From Bradyrhizobium sp. BRP22 (GTDB lineage: Bacteria > Pseudomonadota > Alphaproteobacteria > Rhizobiales > Xanthobacteraceae), in contig NZ_JADYVX010000015.1 of the NCBI RefSeq assembly GCF_020194175.1, positions 1 through 64,000 on the forward strand: a stretch of DNA of 64,000 bases, read 5' to 3'. Of the stretch, positions 44,248 through 53,534 are shown one piece after another. Made by a program: the position numbers and the translations under genes. Below the pieces are notes generated by a model. The model saw only the letters and a program-made list of their open reading frames with translations, was not told the origin of the DNA and did not search any database. The stretch's first letter is position 1. Every line of letters begins with the position of its first letter.

Positions 44248-45165
44248 ATGGATTATTTCGCCCAACAACTCATCAACGGCCTCGTGCTCGGCTCGATCTA
44301 TGGGCTGATCGCAATCGGCTACACCATGGTCTATGGCATCGTCGGCATGATCAATTTCGCCCATGGCGACATCTTCATGATCGGCGGTTTCATCGCGCTG
44401 ATCTCGTTCCTGGTGCTGGTCTCGTTCGGTCTCACCGCGATCCCGCTGGTGCTGTTCGTCGTGCTCCTGGTGTCGATGGCGATCACCGCGCTCTACGGCT
44501 GGACGGTGGAGCGGATCGCCTACCGGCCGCTCAGGCATTCGTTCCGCCTGGCGCCGATGCTGTCGGCGATCGGCATGTCCTTTGTCCTGACGAATTTCTC
44601 TCAAGTGGCGCAAGGCGCGCGCGTGAAACCGGTGCCGCCGATCATCACCGGCGGCTACACGCTGCATGAGGGCCCGGCCGGTTTCGTGGTGCAGCTCTCC
44701 AACATCCAGATCATCGTGGTGTTGGCCACCGTGGTGCTGCTGGCGCTGTTCACCTGGCTGGTGTCGAGCACGCGGCTCGGGCGCGACATGCGCGCCTGCG
44801 AGCAGGACCAGACCATGGCGGCGCTGCTCGGCGTCGACGTCGATCGCACCATCTCCATGACCTTCGTGATCGGCGCCGCGCTCGCCGCCGTCGCCGGCAT
44901 GATGTACCTGCTCTATTACGGCCTGGTCGATTTCTTCATGGGCTTCGTCGCCGGCATCAAGGCCTTCACCGCCGCCGTGCTCGGCGGCATCGGCTCGCTG
45001 CCCGGCGCGATGCTGGGCGGACTCGCGATCGGGCTGATCGAGACGTTCTGGTCGGCCTATTTCTCGGTCGAGTACAAGGACGTCGCCGCCTTCTCGATCC
45101 TGATCGTGGTCCTGATCTTCCTTCCGACCGGCCTGCTCGGCCGGCCTGAAGTCGAAAAAGTCTGA
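44248..45165 (+). CDS. livH: Branched-chain amino acid ABC permease LivH
   Basis: A 305-residue inner-membrane permease with about eight helices, starting MDYFAQQLINGLVLGSIYGLIAIGYTMVYGIVGMINFAHGDIFMIG. The signature GSLPGAMLGGLAIGLIE is near the end. It forms the transport channel with LivM. The ATG at 44248 is the family's usual start; the frame runs far upstream in non-coding DNA. First gene of livHMGF. Confidence 0.95.
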   Translation: MDYFAQQLINGLVLGSIYGLIAIGYTMVYGIVGMINFAHGDIFMIGGFIALISFLVLVSFGLTAIPLVLFVVLLVSMAITALYGWTVERIAYRPLRHSFRLAPMLSAIGMSFVLTNFSQVAQGARVKPVPPIITGGYTLHEGPAGFVVQLSNIQIIVVLATVVLLALFTWLVSSTRLGRDMRACEQDQTMAALLGVDVDRTISMTFVIGAALAAVAGMMYLLYYGLVDFFMGFVAGIKAFTAAVLGGIGSLPGAMLGGLAIGLIETFWSAYFSVEYKDVAAFSILIVVLIFLPTGLLGRPEVEKV

Positions 45166-45176
45166 CGGGCGGCCGC

Positions 45177-46502
45177 GTGACCGCGTCAACGCTCGAGAAG
45201 CAACCGGCGCCGCGCGCAAGCGGCGCCGCCTTCATCCTCAAGAAGGCCACGATCAGCGCCCTCGTCGCGCTGGTGCTGTTCTCGCTGATGATCGGCGTCC
45301 GCACCGAGGCCGGCCCGCAGGGCGGGCTGATCTACTGGACCCGGTTCGGCGATCTCGCCGCCATCGTCGCCGCCGTGTTCGGCGGCAGCATCGTCGTCGA
45401 ACTGCTGCGGCAATGGTGGGGACCCGCCGACAGGGTCCGCGTCGTTCCACCGGTGGTGCAGAATGCGCTGTCGCTCGCCGGACGCCTGCTCGCGCCGGCG
45501 CTGCTGATCTTCACGTTCCTGGTGCCTGTCATCTTCTACGACCAGCGCTACATCCTCGATCTCGCCATCCTCGTGCTCACCTATGTGATGCTCGGATGGG
45601 GATTGAACGTGGTGGTCGGCCTCGCCGGCCTGCTCGATCTCGGCTATGTCGCGTTCTATGCCGTCGGCGCCTACTCCTACGCGCTGCTCGCCACCAATTT
45701 CGGACTGTCGTTCTGGGTCTGCCTGCCGCTCGCCGGCATCCTGGCGGCGTTCTGGGGCGTGCTGCTCGGCTTTCCCGTGCTCAGGCTGCGCGGCGATTAT
45801 CTTGCGATCGTGACGCTGGCCTTCGGCGAGATCATCCGCCTCGTCATCATCAACTGGCAGAGCCTGACCGGCGGGCCGAACGGCATCTCCGGCATCCCGC
45901 GGCCGACCCTGTTCGGCATCCCGCTGACACCAGGAGAAGACGGGTTGGCGGCGCGGCTCGGCATCGAATTCTCGCCGACGCACCGCATCGTCTTCCTGTT
46001 CTATTTGATCCTGGCGCTGGCGCTGCTCACCAACTGGGTGACGATCCGCCTGCGCCGCCTGCCGATCGGCCGCGCCTGGGAGGCGCTGCGCGAGGACGAA
46101 GTCGCCTGCCGCGCGCTCGGCATCAACACCACCACGACCAAGCTCACGGCCTTTGCCACCGGCGCGATGTTCGGCGGCTTTGCCGGCGCCTTCTTCGCGA
46201 CGCGCCAGGGCTTCATCAGCCCGGAATCCTTCACCTTCCAGGAATCGGCGCTGGTGCTCGCGATCGTCGTGCTCGGCGGCATGGGCTCGCAGCTCGGCGT
46301 GGCGCTGGCCGCGCTCGCCATGATCGGCGGCTTCGAATTGTTCCGTGGCCTCGACCAGTACCGCATGCTGGTGTTCGGAATCGCGATGGTGCTGCTCATG
46401 ATCTGGCGGCCACGCGGGCTGATCGGCCACCGCGCGCCCACCGTCTATCTCGAACGCAACCAGGCGATCTCCTCCGACCTCGTCAAGGAGGGGCACGGAT
46501 GA
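45177..46502 (+). CDS. livM: Branched-chain amino acid ABC permease LivM
   Basis: A 441-residue permease with an N-terminal hydrophobic extension (to about residue 130) and the LivM core (LAILVLTYVMLGWGLNVVVGLAGLLDLGYVAFYAVGAYSYALL, GEIIRLVIINWQSLTGGPNGISGIPRP, GRAWEALREDEVACRALGIN). The start is GTG 45177. It is 11 bases after livH and overlaps livG by 4 bases. Confidence 0.95.
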   Translation: MTASTLEKQPAPRASGAAFILKKATISALVALVLFSLMIGVRTEAGPQGGLIYWTRFGDLAAIVAAVFGGSIVVELLRQWWGPADRVRVVPPVVQNALSLAGRLLAPALLIFTFLVPVIFYDQRYILDLAILVLTYVMLGWGLNVVVGLAGLLDLGYVAFYAVGAYSYALLATNFGLSFWVCLPLAGILAAFWGVLLGFPVLRLRGDYLAIVTLAFGEIIRLVIINWQSLTGGPNGISGIPRPTLFGIPLTPGEDGLAARLGIEFSPTHRIVFLFYLILALALLTNWVTIRLRRLPIGRAWEALREDEVACRALGINTTTTKLTAFATGAMFGGFAGAFFATRQGFISPESFTFQESALVLAIVVLGGMGSQLGVALAALAMIGGFELFRGLDQYRMLVFGIAMVLLMIWRPRGLIGHRAPTVYLERNQAISSDLVKEGHG

Positions 46503-47332
46503 GCGGCGACACCATCCTCTCCGTCGATGGCCTGTCGATGCGGTTCGGCGGCATCGTCGCCGTGAACGATCTCTCCTTCGATGCCGGGCGGCGCAAGATC
46601 ACGGCGCTGATCGGCCCGAACGGCGCCGGCAAGACCACGGTCTTCAACTGCATCACCGGCTTCTACAGACCGAGCGGCGGCTCCATCGCCCTCACCCATG
46701 ATGACGGCAGGACGATCCAGCTCGAACGTCTCAACGATTTCCGCATCTCCAAGCAGGCGCGCGTGGCGCGCACCTTCCAGAACATCCGCCTGTTCCCCGG
46801 CATGACGGCGCTGGAGAATCTGATGGTGGCGCAGCACAACGCGCTGATGCGCGCCTCCGGCCTCACCTTCCTCGGCCTGATCGGCGCTCCATCCTGGCGT
46901 AGCGCCGAAACACGCGCGATCGATCTGGCGCGCACCTGGCTGACGCGCATCGGCCTGCTGGAGCGCGCCGACGATGCCGCCGGCAACCTGCCTTACGGCG
47001 ACCAGCGGCGGCTCGAGATCGCGCGCGCGATGTGCACCGAGCCTGCCCTGCTCTGCCTCGACGAGCCCGCCGCCGGCCTGAACGCGCGCGAGAGCGCCGC
47101 CTTGAGCGAACTATTGCTCTCGATCCGCACCGAGCTCGGCACCTCGATCCTCTTGATCGAGCACGACATGTCCGTGGTGATGGAGATTTCCGACCACGTC
47201 GTGGTGATGGACTACGGCGTCAAGATCGCCGAAGGCACGCCACAATCCGTCCGCGACGACCCCAAGGTGATCGCCGCCTATCTCGGCGCCGACGAGGAAG
47301 AAGCCCTCGCCGTCATGGAGAGCGGCACATGA
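46499..47332 (+). CDS. livG: Branched-chain amino acid ABC ATPase LivG
   Basis: A 277-residue ATPase: Walker A GPNGAGKT, Q-loop ARTFQNIRLFPGM, Walker B LLCLDEPAAGLN, and the H-loop LIEHDMSVV. The signature position reads LPYGDQRRLEIARAM, the usual LivG variant. ATGA overlap with livM. Confidence 0.95.
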   Translation: MSGDTILSVDGLSMRFGGIVAVNDLSFDAGRRKITALIGPNGAGKTTVFNCITGFYRPSGGSIALTHDDGRTIQLERLNDFRISKQARVARTFQNIRLFPGMTALENLMVAQHNALMRASGLTFLGLIGAPSWRSAETRAIDLARTWLTRIGLLERADDAAGNLPYGDQRRLEIARAMCTEPALLCLDEPAAGLNARESAALSELLLSIRTELGTSILLIEHDMSVVMEISDHVVVMDYGVKIAEGTPQSVRDDPKVIAAYLGADEEEALAVMESGT

Positions 47333-48063
47333 CCCCTCCCCTCCTTGCGATCCGGGGCCTGCGCGCGGCGTATGGAAAGATCGAGGCGCTGAAAGGCGTC
47401 GATATCGAGATCAATGCCGGCGAGATCGTCGCGCTGATCGGCGCCAATGGTGCCGGCAAGTCGACGCTGATGATGACGATCTTCGGCAAGCCGCGCGCCC
47501 GCGCCGGCCGGATCGAATTCGATGGGGACGACATCACCGGCGTGCCCACGCATCAGATCGCGCGGCTGCGGATCGCGCAGTCGCCGGAGGGACGCCGGAT
47601 CTTTCCGCGCATGAGCGTCGCGGAAAACCTGCAGATGGGCGCCGACGTCACCGAATGCAGCGAAGCCGAACGTGCTGCGGTGCTGGAACGCGTGTTCGCG
47701 CTGTTCCCGCGGCTGAAGGAACGCATCAACCAGCGTGGCGGCACGCTCTCCGGCGGCGAGCAGCAGATGCTGGCGATCGGCCGCGCACTGATGAGCCGCC
47801 CGCGCCTGTTGATGCTGGACGAGCCTTCGCTCGGGCTCGCGCCGCTGATCGCGCGCCAGATCTTCGACGCGATCCGCACCCTGAACCGCCAGGACGGCCT
47901 GACCGTCCTGATCGTCGAGCAGAACGCCAACCACGCGCTGAAACTCGCCCATCGCGGCTATGTCATGGTCAACGGCCTGATCACGCTGTCCGGAACCGGC
48001 AGTGAGCTGTTGCAGCGGCCGGAGATCCGCGCTGCCTATCTGGAAGGCGGACGGCGGGGCTGA
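47329..48063 (+). CDS. livF: Branched-chain amino acid ABC ATPase LivF
   Basis: A 244-residue ATPase: Walker A GANGAGKST, signature LSGGEQQMLAIGRALM, Walker B LLMLDEPSLGLAP, and EQNANHALKLAHRGYVM at the H-loop region. It overlaps livG by ATGA and pairs with it under the LivHM channel. Confidence 0.95.
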   Translation: MTPPLLAIRGLRAAYGKIEALKGVDIEINAGEIVALIGANGAGKSTLMMTIFGKPRARAGRIEFDGDDITGVPTHQIARLRIAQSPEGRRIFPRMSVAENLQMGADVTECSEAERAAVLERVFALFPRLKERINQRGGTLSGGEQQMLAIGRALMSRPRLLMLDEPSLGLAPLIARQIFDAIRTLNRQDGLTVLIVEQNANHALKLAHRGYVMVNGLITLSGTGSELLQRPEIRAAYLEGGRRG

Positions 48064-48115
48064 TCTGTCGGAGACGAACCCTGCGGCAAGATGCTGCGAA
48101 TGGACCGTGCATTTG

Positions 48116-48150
48116 CCTGAAAATTGCCGATGACTCGGCGGCAAATTCAG
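48116..48150 (+). terminator. Imperfect hairpin after livF
   Basis: CTGAAAATTGCCG and CGGCAAATTCAG form an imperfect stem around a 9-base loop, 53 bases after livF and about 75 before the binding-protein gene. It might attenuate transcription between the transporter and its binding protein. There is no T-run. Confidence 0.4.
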
Positions 48151-48225
48151 TCGACAATGCCGCCGGTTTCGCATCCGGCCCGCCCGCCGGGTGCATCCCT
48201 CAAGCGATGACCACGGGGACTCCAC

Positions 48226-49344
48226 ATGAAATCACTCAAGCTGATCGGCCTGGCATTGGGCGCATCGTTGGCATTGTCGGCGAGCGCATTCGCGCAAGAC
48301 ATCACCATCGCAGTCGCAGGCCCGATGACGGGCTCCGAATCCGCTTTCGGCCGGCAGATGAAGAACGGCGCCGAACAGGCGGTCGCGGATTTCAACGCCG
48401 CGGGTGGCGTGCTCGGCAAGAAGCTCAAGCTCGAGGTCGGCGACGATGCCTGCGATCCCAAGCAGGCGCGCTCGATTGCCGAGAAGCTTTCCGGCGCGCG
48501 CATCCCCTTTGTCGCCGGTCATTTCTGCTCGTCGTCGTCGATCCCGGCCTCCGAAGCCTATGCCGACGGCAACACGCTGCAGATCACGCCGGCTTCGACC
48601 AATCCACTGTTCACCGAGCGCAAGCTCTGGAACGTGGCGCGCGTCTGCGGCCGTGACGACCAGCAGGGCCTGGTCGCCGCCGAATACATCATCAAATATT
48701 TCAAGGGCAAGAACGTCGCGATCCTGAACGACAAGACAACCTATGGCAAAGGCCTGGCGGATGAGACCAAGAAGGCGCTCAACAAGGCCGGCTTCCAGGA
48801 GAAGTTGTTCGAGTCCTATAACAAGGGCGACAAGGATTTTAACTCCATCGTCTCGCGGTTGAAGCGCGACAATATCGACCTCGTCTATGTCGGCGGCTAT
48901 CACCAGGAAGCCGGCCTGATCCTGCGGCAGATGCGCGACCAAGGTCTGCAGACCATACTGATGGCGGGCGACGCCCTGAACGACAAGGAATTCGCCACGA
49001 TCACCGGACCCGCCGCCGAAGGCACGCTGTTCACCTTCGGTCCGGATCCCCGCAACAAGCCCACCGCGAAAGCCATCGTCGAGAAGTTCAAGGCAAAGAA
49101 CATCGATCCCGAAGGCTACACGCTCTACACCTACGCCGCGATGCAGGTGTGGTCGCAGGCGGCAGCCAAGGTCGGCTCCACCGATCCGAAGAAAGTGATG
49201 GATGCGATCAAGGCCGGCGAGTGGGACACCGTGCTCGGCAAAATGGCCTTCGACGCCAAAGGCGACATCAAGGCCATCGACTACGTCGTCTACAAGTGGG
49301 ACGCCAAGGGCAACTACACCGAAGTCAATCCGAAGGGATCGTGA
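48226..49344 (+). CDS. livJ: Branched-chain amino acid ABC substrate-binding protein
   Basis: A 372-residue periplasmic type I binding protein. The signal peptide ends near ASAFAQ, followed by DITIAVAGPMTGSESAFGRQMKNGAEQAVADFNAAGGVLGKKL, typical of LivJ/LivK. GGGGACTCC precedes the ATG. It supplies ligand to LivHMGF; the exact substrate (Leu/Ile/Val or another amide) is not visible. Confidence 0.93.
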   Translation: MKSLKLIGLALGASLALSASAFAQDITIAVAGPMTGSESAFGRQMKNGAEQAVADFNAAGGVLGKKLKLEVGDDACDPKQARSIAEKLSGARIPFVAGHFCSSSSIPASEAYADGNTLQITPASTNPLFTERKLWNVARVCGRDDQQGLVAAEYIIKYFKGKNVAILNDKTTYGKGLADETKKALNKAGFQEKLFESYNKGDKDFNSIVSRLKRDNIDLVYVGGYHQEAGLILRQMRDQGLQTILMAGDALNDKEFATITGPAAEGTLFTFGPDPRNKPTAKAIVEKFKAKNIDPEGYTLYTYAAMQVWSQAAAKVGSTDPKKVMDAIKAGEWDTVLGKMAFDAKGDIKAIDYVVYKWDAKGNYTEVNPKGS

Positions 49345-49487
49345 GAACCTTCGCCTGCAAATCGGAAGGCTGGGCAAAGCGCCAGCGCGCCCATCTTCGC
49401 GAGCACCATGTTGGATGGTGGGCACGGCACTGATGCGTCTTTGCCCACGCTGCGGCTTCTGCAGTTTCGTTGCGCCCTCTCCTCGTC

Positions 49488-49560
49488 ATTGCGAGCCAAC
49501 GGGTCGCGCGACGCGCGCCCGATGACAGGCTCCACGAAGCAATCCATGCCTCCACGGGCG
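49488..49560. repeat. Degraded TCATTGCGAGC repeat
   Basis: CGTCATTGCGAGCC matches the 3327 family, followed by variant GGTCGCGCGACGCGCGCCCGATGAC and GAAGCAATCCAT. The full 49345-49965 gap (621 bases) has this, two more repeats, and no convincing gene. Confidence 0.7.
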
Positions 49561-49622
49561 GCGGAACGAGATGCAAAGCTCGGACGCGATGCGCCGCGAG
49601 AATGCGGACTCACACACTCCAC

Positions 49623-49723
49623 CGTCATGCCCGCGCAGGCGGGCATCCAGTAACCACAGGCCTCTCGGGTCAAGCACGACCGCCTCTGGAATACTGGATC
49701 GTCCGGTCAAGCCGGACGATGAC
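49623..49723. repeat. Palindromic repeat, CGTCATGCCCGCGCAGGCGGGCAT family
   Basis: It has an opening hairpin (ATGCCCGC / GCGGGCAT) and a closing GTCCGGTCAAGCCGGACGATGAC. The layout is similar to 19722-19820. Confidence 0.7.
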
Positions 49724-49762
49724 CCCGCAAGGCTGTTTGACAATTGAATCAGTATCTCCCCA

Positions 49763-49921
49763 CGTCGTCCCGGGCTTGCGCGCCGCGGCGAAGCCCTTTG
49801 GGCGTAGCCGGGACCCGGGACCCATAACCACGGGCCATTGTCGTGTGCTCCGCTGCAACCGCTTGCTCGCGCCACAACATCCGCCTGTGGTTATGGGTCC
49901 CTGCTTTCGCAGGGACGAATC
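49763..49921. repeat. Palindromic repeat containing CCCATAACCAC
   Basis: CGTCGTCCCGGG opens it; GGACCCATAACCAC and GTGGTTATGGGTCC pair within it; CGCAGGGACGA closes it. Related to 33027-33160. Confidence 0.8.
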
Positions 49922-49965
49922 GGTAGTCGCCGAAGCAATTCTCGCTGGAGAGAGAGACCGCCCGA

Positions 49966-50355
49966 TCAAACCGCCGCGCGCACCGCGTCGGGAGCAACCG
50001 CCTGCCGCGCCTTCTCGATCGCGCGCATCAGATCGTTCGGACGAAACGGCTTCTGCAGGCAGACCACGTTGGGCAGGTCGGGTGCTTCGGACACGAAATC
50101 CAGCGCCGTCATGCCGGAGATCGCGACGATGGGAAGATCCGCCTGTCGGCCACGCATCATCGACATCACGTCGAGACCGCTCTTGCCCTGCAGGAAGATG
50201 TCGACGATGGCGAGATCGAACCTGCCCCCTTCGAACGCCTTGATCCCCTCCGCGGCGGACGCCGCCTCGACGATCTCGAAGCGGTTGACGCGCAGCACAA
50301 TGGCAATCATCGCGCGCACGTCTGATTGGTCATCGACAACGAGAACACGGGCCAT
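49966..50355 (-). CDS. Single-domain response regulator
   Basis: A 129-residue receiver domain only. The acidic pair lies in ARVLVVDDQ, the phospho-acceptor Asp52 in AIVDIFLQGKSG, then Ser/Thr AISGM and Lys KPF. There is no output domain, so it works by protein contact. The ATG at 50355 replaces a longer frame that runs into the promoter gap. It diverges from the hybrid kinase across 350 bases. Confidence 0.9.
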   Translation of the reverse strand: MARVLVVDDQSDVRAMIAIVLRVNRFEIVEAASAAEGIKAFEGGRFDLAIVDIFLQGKSGLDVMSMMRGRQADLPIVAISGMTALDFVSEAPDLPNVVCLQKPFRPNDLMRAIEKARQAVAPDAVRAAV

Positions 50356-50705
50356 GAAAACCCCCAGACCGGCCGCGAAAAGCCTATCGTGGAAATCGCA
50401 ATGCGGTAGGTAATCAGGCGAATTATCTGCCCTGTCAGTAAAGAGGTGGTTACCTGAACCGCATACGGGCTCGTTCATCTCCTGCGGTAGCAGGCCACCT
50501 GAGGTTGATTGCAGCTTTTGTTGCGCCAAAGCGACGCATAGCGGATTACCGGATTTTGAATCTTACCTGCCGGAAGCCAGTTGGAGACAGCCTCCCCCTG
50601 CCAATGCGGACGGACCGGCTTGTTCCACTTTATGTGGACAGTCGGCGCGCGGGTTTGACGTGATCCCTTCTCTTGCGTTCGATATCGGGTTCCAGGAGAC
50701 CATAA
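50356..50705. other. Divergent regulatory gap
   Basis: About 350 bases between the lone receiver and the hybrid kinase. It should carry both promoters. A GGTAATCAGG / TGGTTACC near-palindrome lies at about 50409-50456, and AGGAGACC precedes the kinase start. No gene is supported. Confidence 0.45.
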
Positions 50706-53483
50706 GTGCTCAAGGGTAACGACCGCAGCTTCTTCCTTTCAACCATGCCGGCCTCGCGTGGCGACCGCAACGCGGCGCTGGCGGTGGTCGTGGTCTCGGC
50801 CGTGCTGTTCGCGATCGCGATACCATTCGCCGGGATGCCGCTTACGCCGGTACCGGCCTTCGTGGCGAGCTACCAGTCTGCGCTGACGATCAGCGATCTC
50901 ATCACCGCGGTGCTGCTGTTTTCGCAGTTCGCCATCCTGCGCTCGCGCGCGATGCTGCTGCTCGCGACCGGCTATCTCTTCACGGCCGCGGCCGCGATCA
51001 CCCACGCGCTGACCTTTCCAGGCCTGTTCGCGCCGACGGGCCTGTTCGGAGCCGGATCGCAGACCACGGTCTGGCTCTACATGGTCTGGCACGGCTTCTT
51101 CCCGCTGATGGTGCTCGGCTATGCGCTTTCGAAAGGACATGACGGCGCCAGGATCCGCGGCTCGACGATATCGGCGATCATTGGCAGTGTTGCGGCGGTC
51201 GTCATTACGATGGCGGTGTTCGCCTGGATCGTCACCGCCCAGCACGACCGCCTACCCGTCCTGTTGAGCGGCGGACACTACACGCCGGTCATGATCGGCG
51301 TGGTCTCGACGGTGCTGTTGTTCTGTGGCGCCGCGCTGGCCGCGCTATGGTTCCGGAAACCACATTCCGTCATCGACGTCTGGCTCATGGTCGTGCTGTG
51401 TGCCTGGCTGTTCGACATCGCGCTGTCGGCGATGCTCAACGTGGCGAGATTCGATCTCGGTTTCTATGCCGGACGCGTCTACGGATTATGCGCCGCCAGC
51501 TTCGTGCTCGCGGTGCTGTTGGTCGACAACGTCGCGCTGCAGGCGCAGATGTCGCGGCTCTTGGGCGTGGTCCGCCGCCAGGCTGCCACCGAGCGCGACC
51601 ACCACGCCGAGCGCGAGCGGCTGTTCAGCGCCGTCGTGGAATCCTCCAACGACGCCATCATCACCAAGTCGCTCGACGGCACCATCACCGGCTGGAATCC
51701 GGCAGCGGAGCGGCTGTTCGGCTATCCGGCGGCCGCGGCGGTCGGCCAGCATATCGACATGATCACGCCGCCCGACCGTCGCGGCGAAATCAACGACATC
51801 CTCAAGCGGGTCCAGAGCGGCGAGAAGCTCGCGCAGTATGAGACGCAGCGCCTGCACAGGAGCGGCAAGCCGATCGACGTCTCGCTCAGCGTCTCGCCGC
51901 TGCGCTCTGCGACGGGCGAGATCATCGGCGCCTCCAAGATCGCGCACGACATCACCGAAAGCAGGCGGACGCAGAAGGCGCTCAGCCAGGAGATCGAAGA
52001 GCGGCAGCACATCTTCGAGGCTTCGCAGGACTTCCTGTCGGTGACGGACAAGCAGGGCAACTTCGTCCAGGTCAGTCCGAGCGCCAGAACCATTCTGGGC
52101 TACGATCCCGCTGAGATGGTCGGTCGTTCCGCGGTCGAATTCATTCATCCTGACGATCTCGAGAATACCCGCGACGAAATGCGCGCCGCGCGGCACCGCC
52201 AGAGCAAGCGCAGTTTCGAGACGCGCCTGATCCGCAAGGACGGCGAGATCGTTTCGCTCAACTGGTCCGCGACCTATTCCGAGACGGTCAAGCGCTACTT
52301 CTTCATCGGCCGCGACCTCACCGAGAAGCAGGCCGCGGAAGCGCAGATCCGCCAGGTGCAGAAGATGGACGCGGTCGGCCAGCTCACCGGCGGCGTCGCC
52401 CATGACTTCAACAACATCCTGACCGTGATCACGGGCACCATCGGCATCCTGGAGGAAGCGGTCGCCGACCGGCCCGACCTCGTCGCCATCGCCCGGCTGA
52501 TCGACGAAGCCGCCGAGCGCGGCGCCAATCTGACCAAGCATCTGCTCGCCTTCGCCCGCAAGCAGCCGCTGCAGCCGGTCGAGGTCGATATCAACGCGCT
52601 GATCCTGGAAGCGGCGAAGCTGCTGCGCCCGACGCTCGGCGAGCATATCGAGGTCACGCCCATGCTGGCCGAGGACGCCTGGACCGCGATGGTCGATCCG
52701 AACCAGCTCACCACGGCGATCCTCAATCTCGCGCTGAACGCGCGCGATGCCATGCCCCGCGGCGGCAAGCTGGCGCTCGAAAGCCGCAACGTCTATCTCG
52801 ACGAGGGCTATGCCAGCATGCATAGCGAGGTCACCGTCGGCCATTACGTCATGGTGGCCGTCAGCGACAGCGGCACCGGCATTCCCGCCCATCTGATGGA
52901 AAAAGTCTTCGATCCCTTCTTCACCACCAAGGAAGTCGGCAAGGGCACCGGGCTTGGGCTTTCCATGGTGTTCGGCTTCATCAAGCAGTCGGGCGGCCAC
53001 ATCAAGATCTACAGCGAGGAACGCCACGGCACTTCGGTGAAGATGTACTTGCCGCGCGCGACCGGCCTCGGCCAGACCGTCGCGGAAGTGCAGCAGGCCG
53101 CCGATGTTCGCGGCGGACACGAAGTCATCCTGGTGGTCGAGGACGACGCGCTGGTGCGCAAATATGTCGTGACCCAGATCACAAGCCTTGGCTATTCGAC
53201 GCTCGAGGCCGCCAACGCCGCCGAGGCGCTCAACATCATCGATACCGGCGCGCCGATCGACCTGCTGTTCACCGACGTCATCATGCCCGGCGCCATGAAC
53301 GGACGCCAACTCGTCGACGAGGCGCTGAAGCGGCGGCCCGGACTCAAGACGCTGTACACGTCGGGCTATACCGAGAACGCGATCGTGCATCACGGGCGAC
53401 TCGATTCCGGCGTACTCTTGCTGGCAAAGCCCTATCGCAAGTCCGAGCTTGCCAAGATGATCAGGCTCGCGCTTGGCGGTTGA
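50706..53483 (+). CDS. Hybrid sensor histidine kinase with MASE4 membrane domain
   Basis: A 925-residue kinase. A MASE4-like membrane part (about 20-280, VPAFVASYQSALTISDLITAVLL and AAAITHALTFPGLF), two PAS domains (about 300-420 and 430-555; NDAIITKSLDGTITGWNPAAERLFG and FEASQDFLSVTDKQGNFVQVSPSARTILGY), HisKA with His566 (LTGGVAHDFNNIL), HATPase (LNLALNARDAMP, GTGLGLSMVFGF) and a C-terminal receiver with Asp857 (LLFTDVIMPG). The GTG start has AGGAGA upstream; ATG 50745 is an alternative. It may signal to the neighbouring lone receiver. Confidence 0.92.
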   Translation: MLKGNDRSFFLSTMPASRGDRNAALAVVVVSAVLFAIAIPFAGMPLTPVPAFVASYQSALTISDLITAVLLFSQFAILRSRAMLLLATGYLFTAAAAITHALTFPGLFAPTGLFGAGSQTTVWLYMVWHGFFPLMVLGYALSKGHDGARIRGSTISAIIGSVAAVVITMAVFAWIVTAQHDRLPVLLSGGHYTPVMIGVVSTVLLFCGAALAALWFRKPHSVIDVWLMVVLCAWLFDIALSAMLNVARFDLGFYAGRVYGLCAASFVLAVLLVDNVALQAQMSRLLGVVRRQAATERDHHAERERLFSAVVESSNDAIITKSLDGTITGWNPAAERLFGYPAAAAVGQHIDMITPPDRRGEINDILKRVQSGEKLAQYETQRLHRSGKPIDVSLSVSPLRSATGEIIGASKIAHDITESRRTQKALSQEIEERQHIFEASQDFLSVTDKQGNFVQVSPSARTILGYDPAEMVGRSAVEFIHPDDLENTRDEMRAARHRQSKRSFETRLIRKDGEIVSLNWSATYSETVKRYFFIGRDLTEKQAAEAQIRQVQKMDAVGQLTGGVAHDFNNILTVITGTIGILEEAVADRPDLVAIARLIDEAAERGANLTKHLLAFARKQPLQPVEVDINALILEAAKLLRPTLGEHIEVTPMLAEDAWTAMVDPNQLTTAILNLALNARDAMPRGGKLALESRNVYLDEGYASMHSEVTVGHYVMVAVSDSGTGIPAHLMEKVFDPFFTTKEVGKGTGLGLSMVFGFIKQSGGHIKIYSEERHGTSVKMYLPRATGLGQTVAEVQQAADVRGGHEVILVVEDDALVRKYVVTQITSLGYSTLEAANAAEALNIIDTGAPIDLLFTDVIMPGAMNGRQLVDEALKRRPGLKTLYTSGYTENAIVHHGRLDSGVLLLAKPYRKSELAKMIRLALGG

Positions 53484-53534
53484 TGCCTGCGGTTCGGCTT
53501 CTATATCGATCAATAAGACAAGAGGACGTGCACA

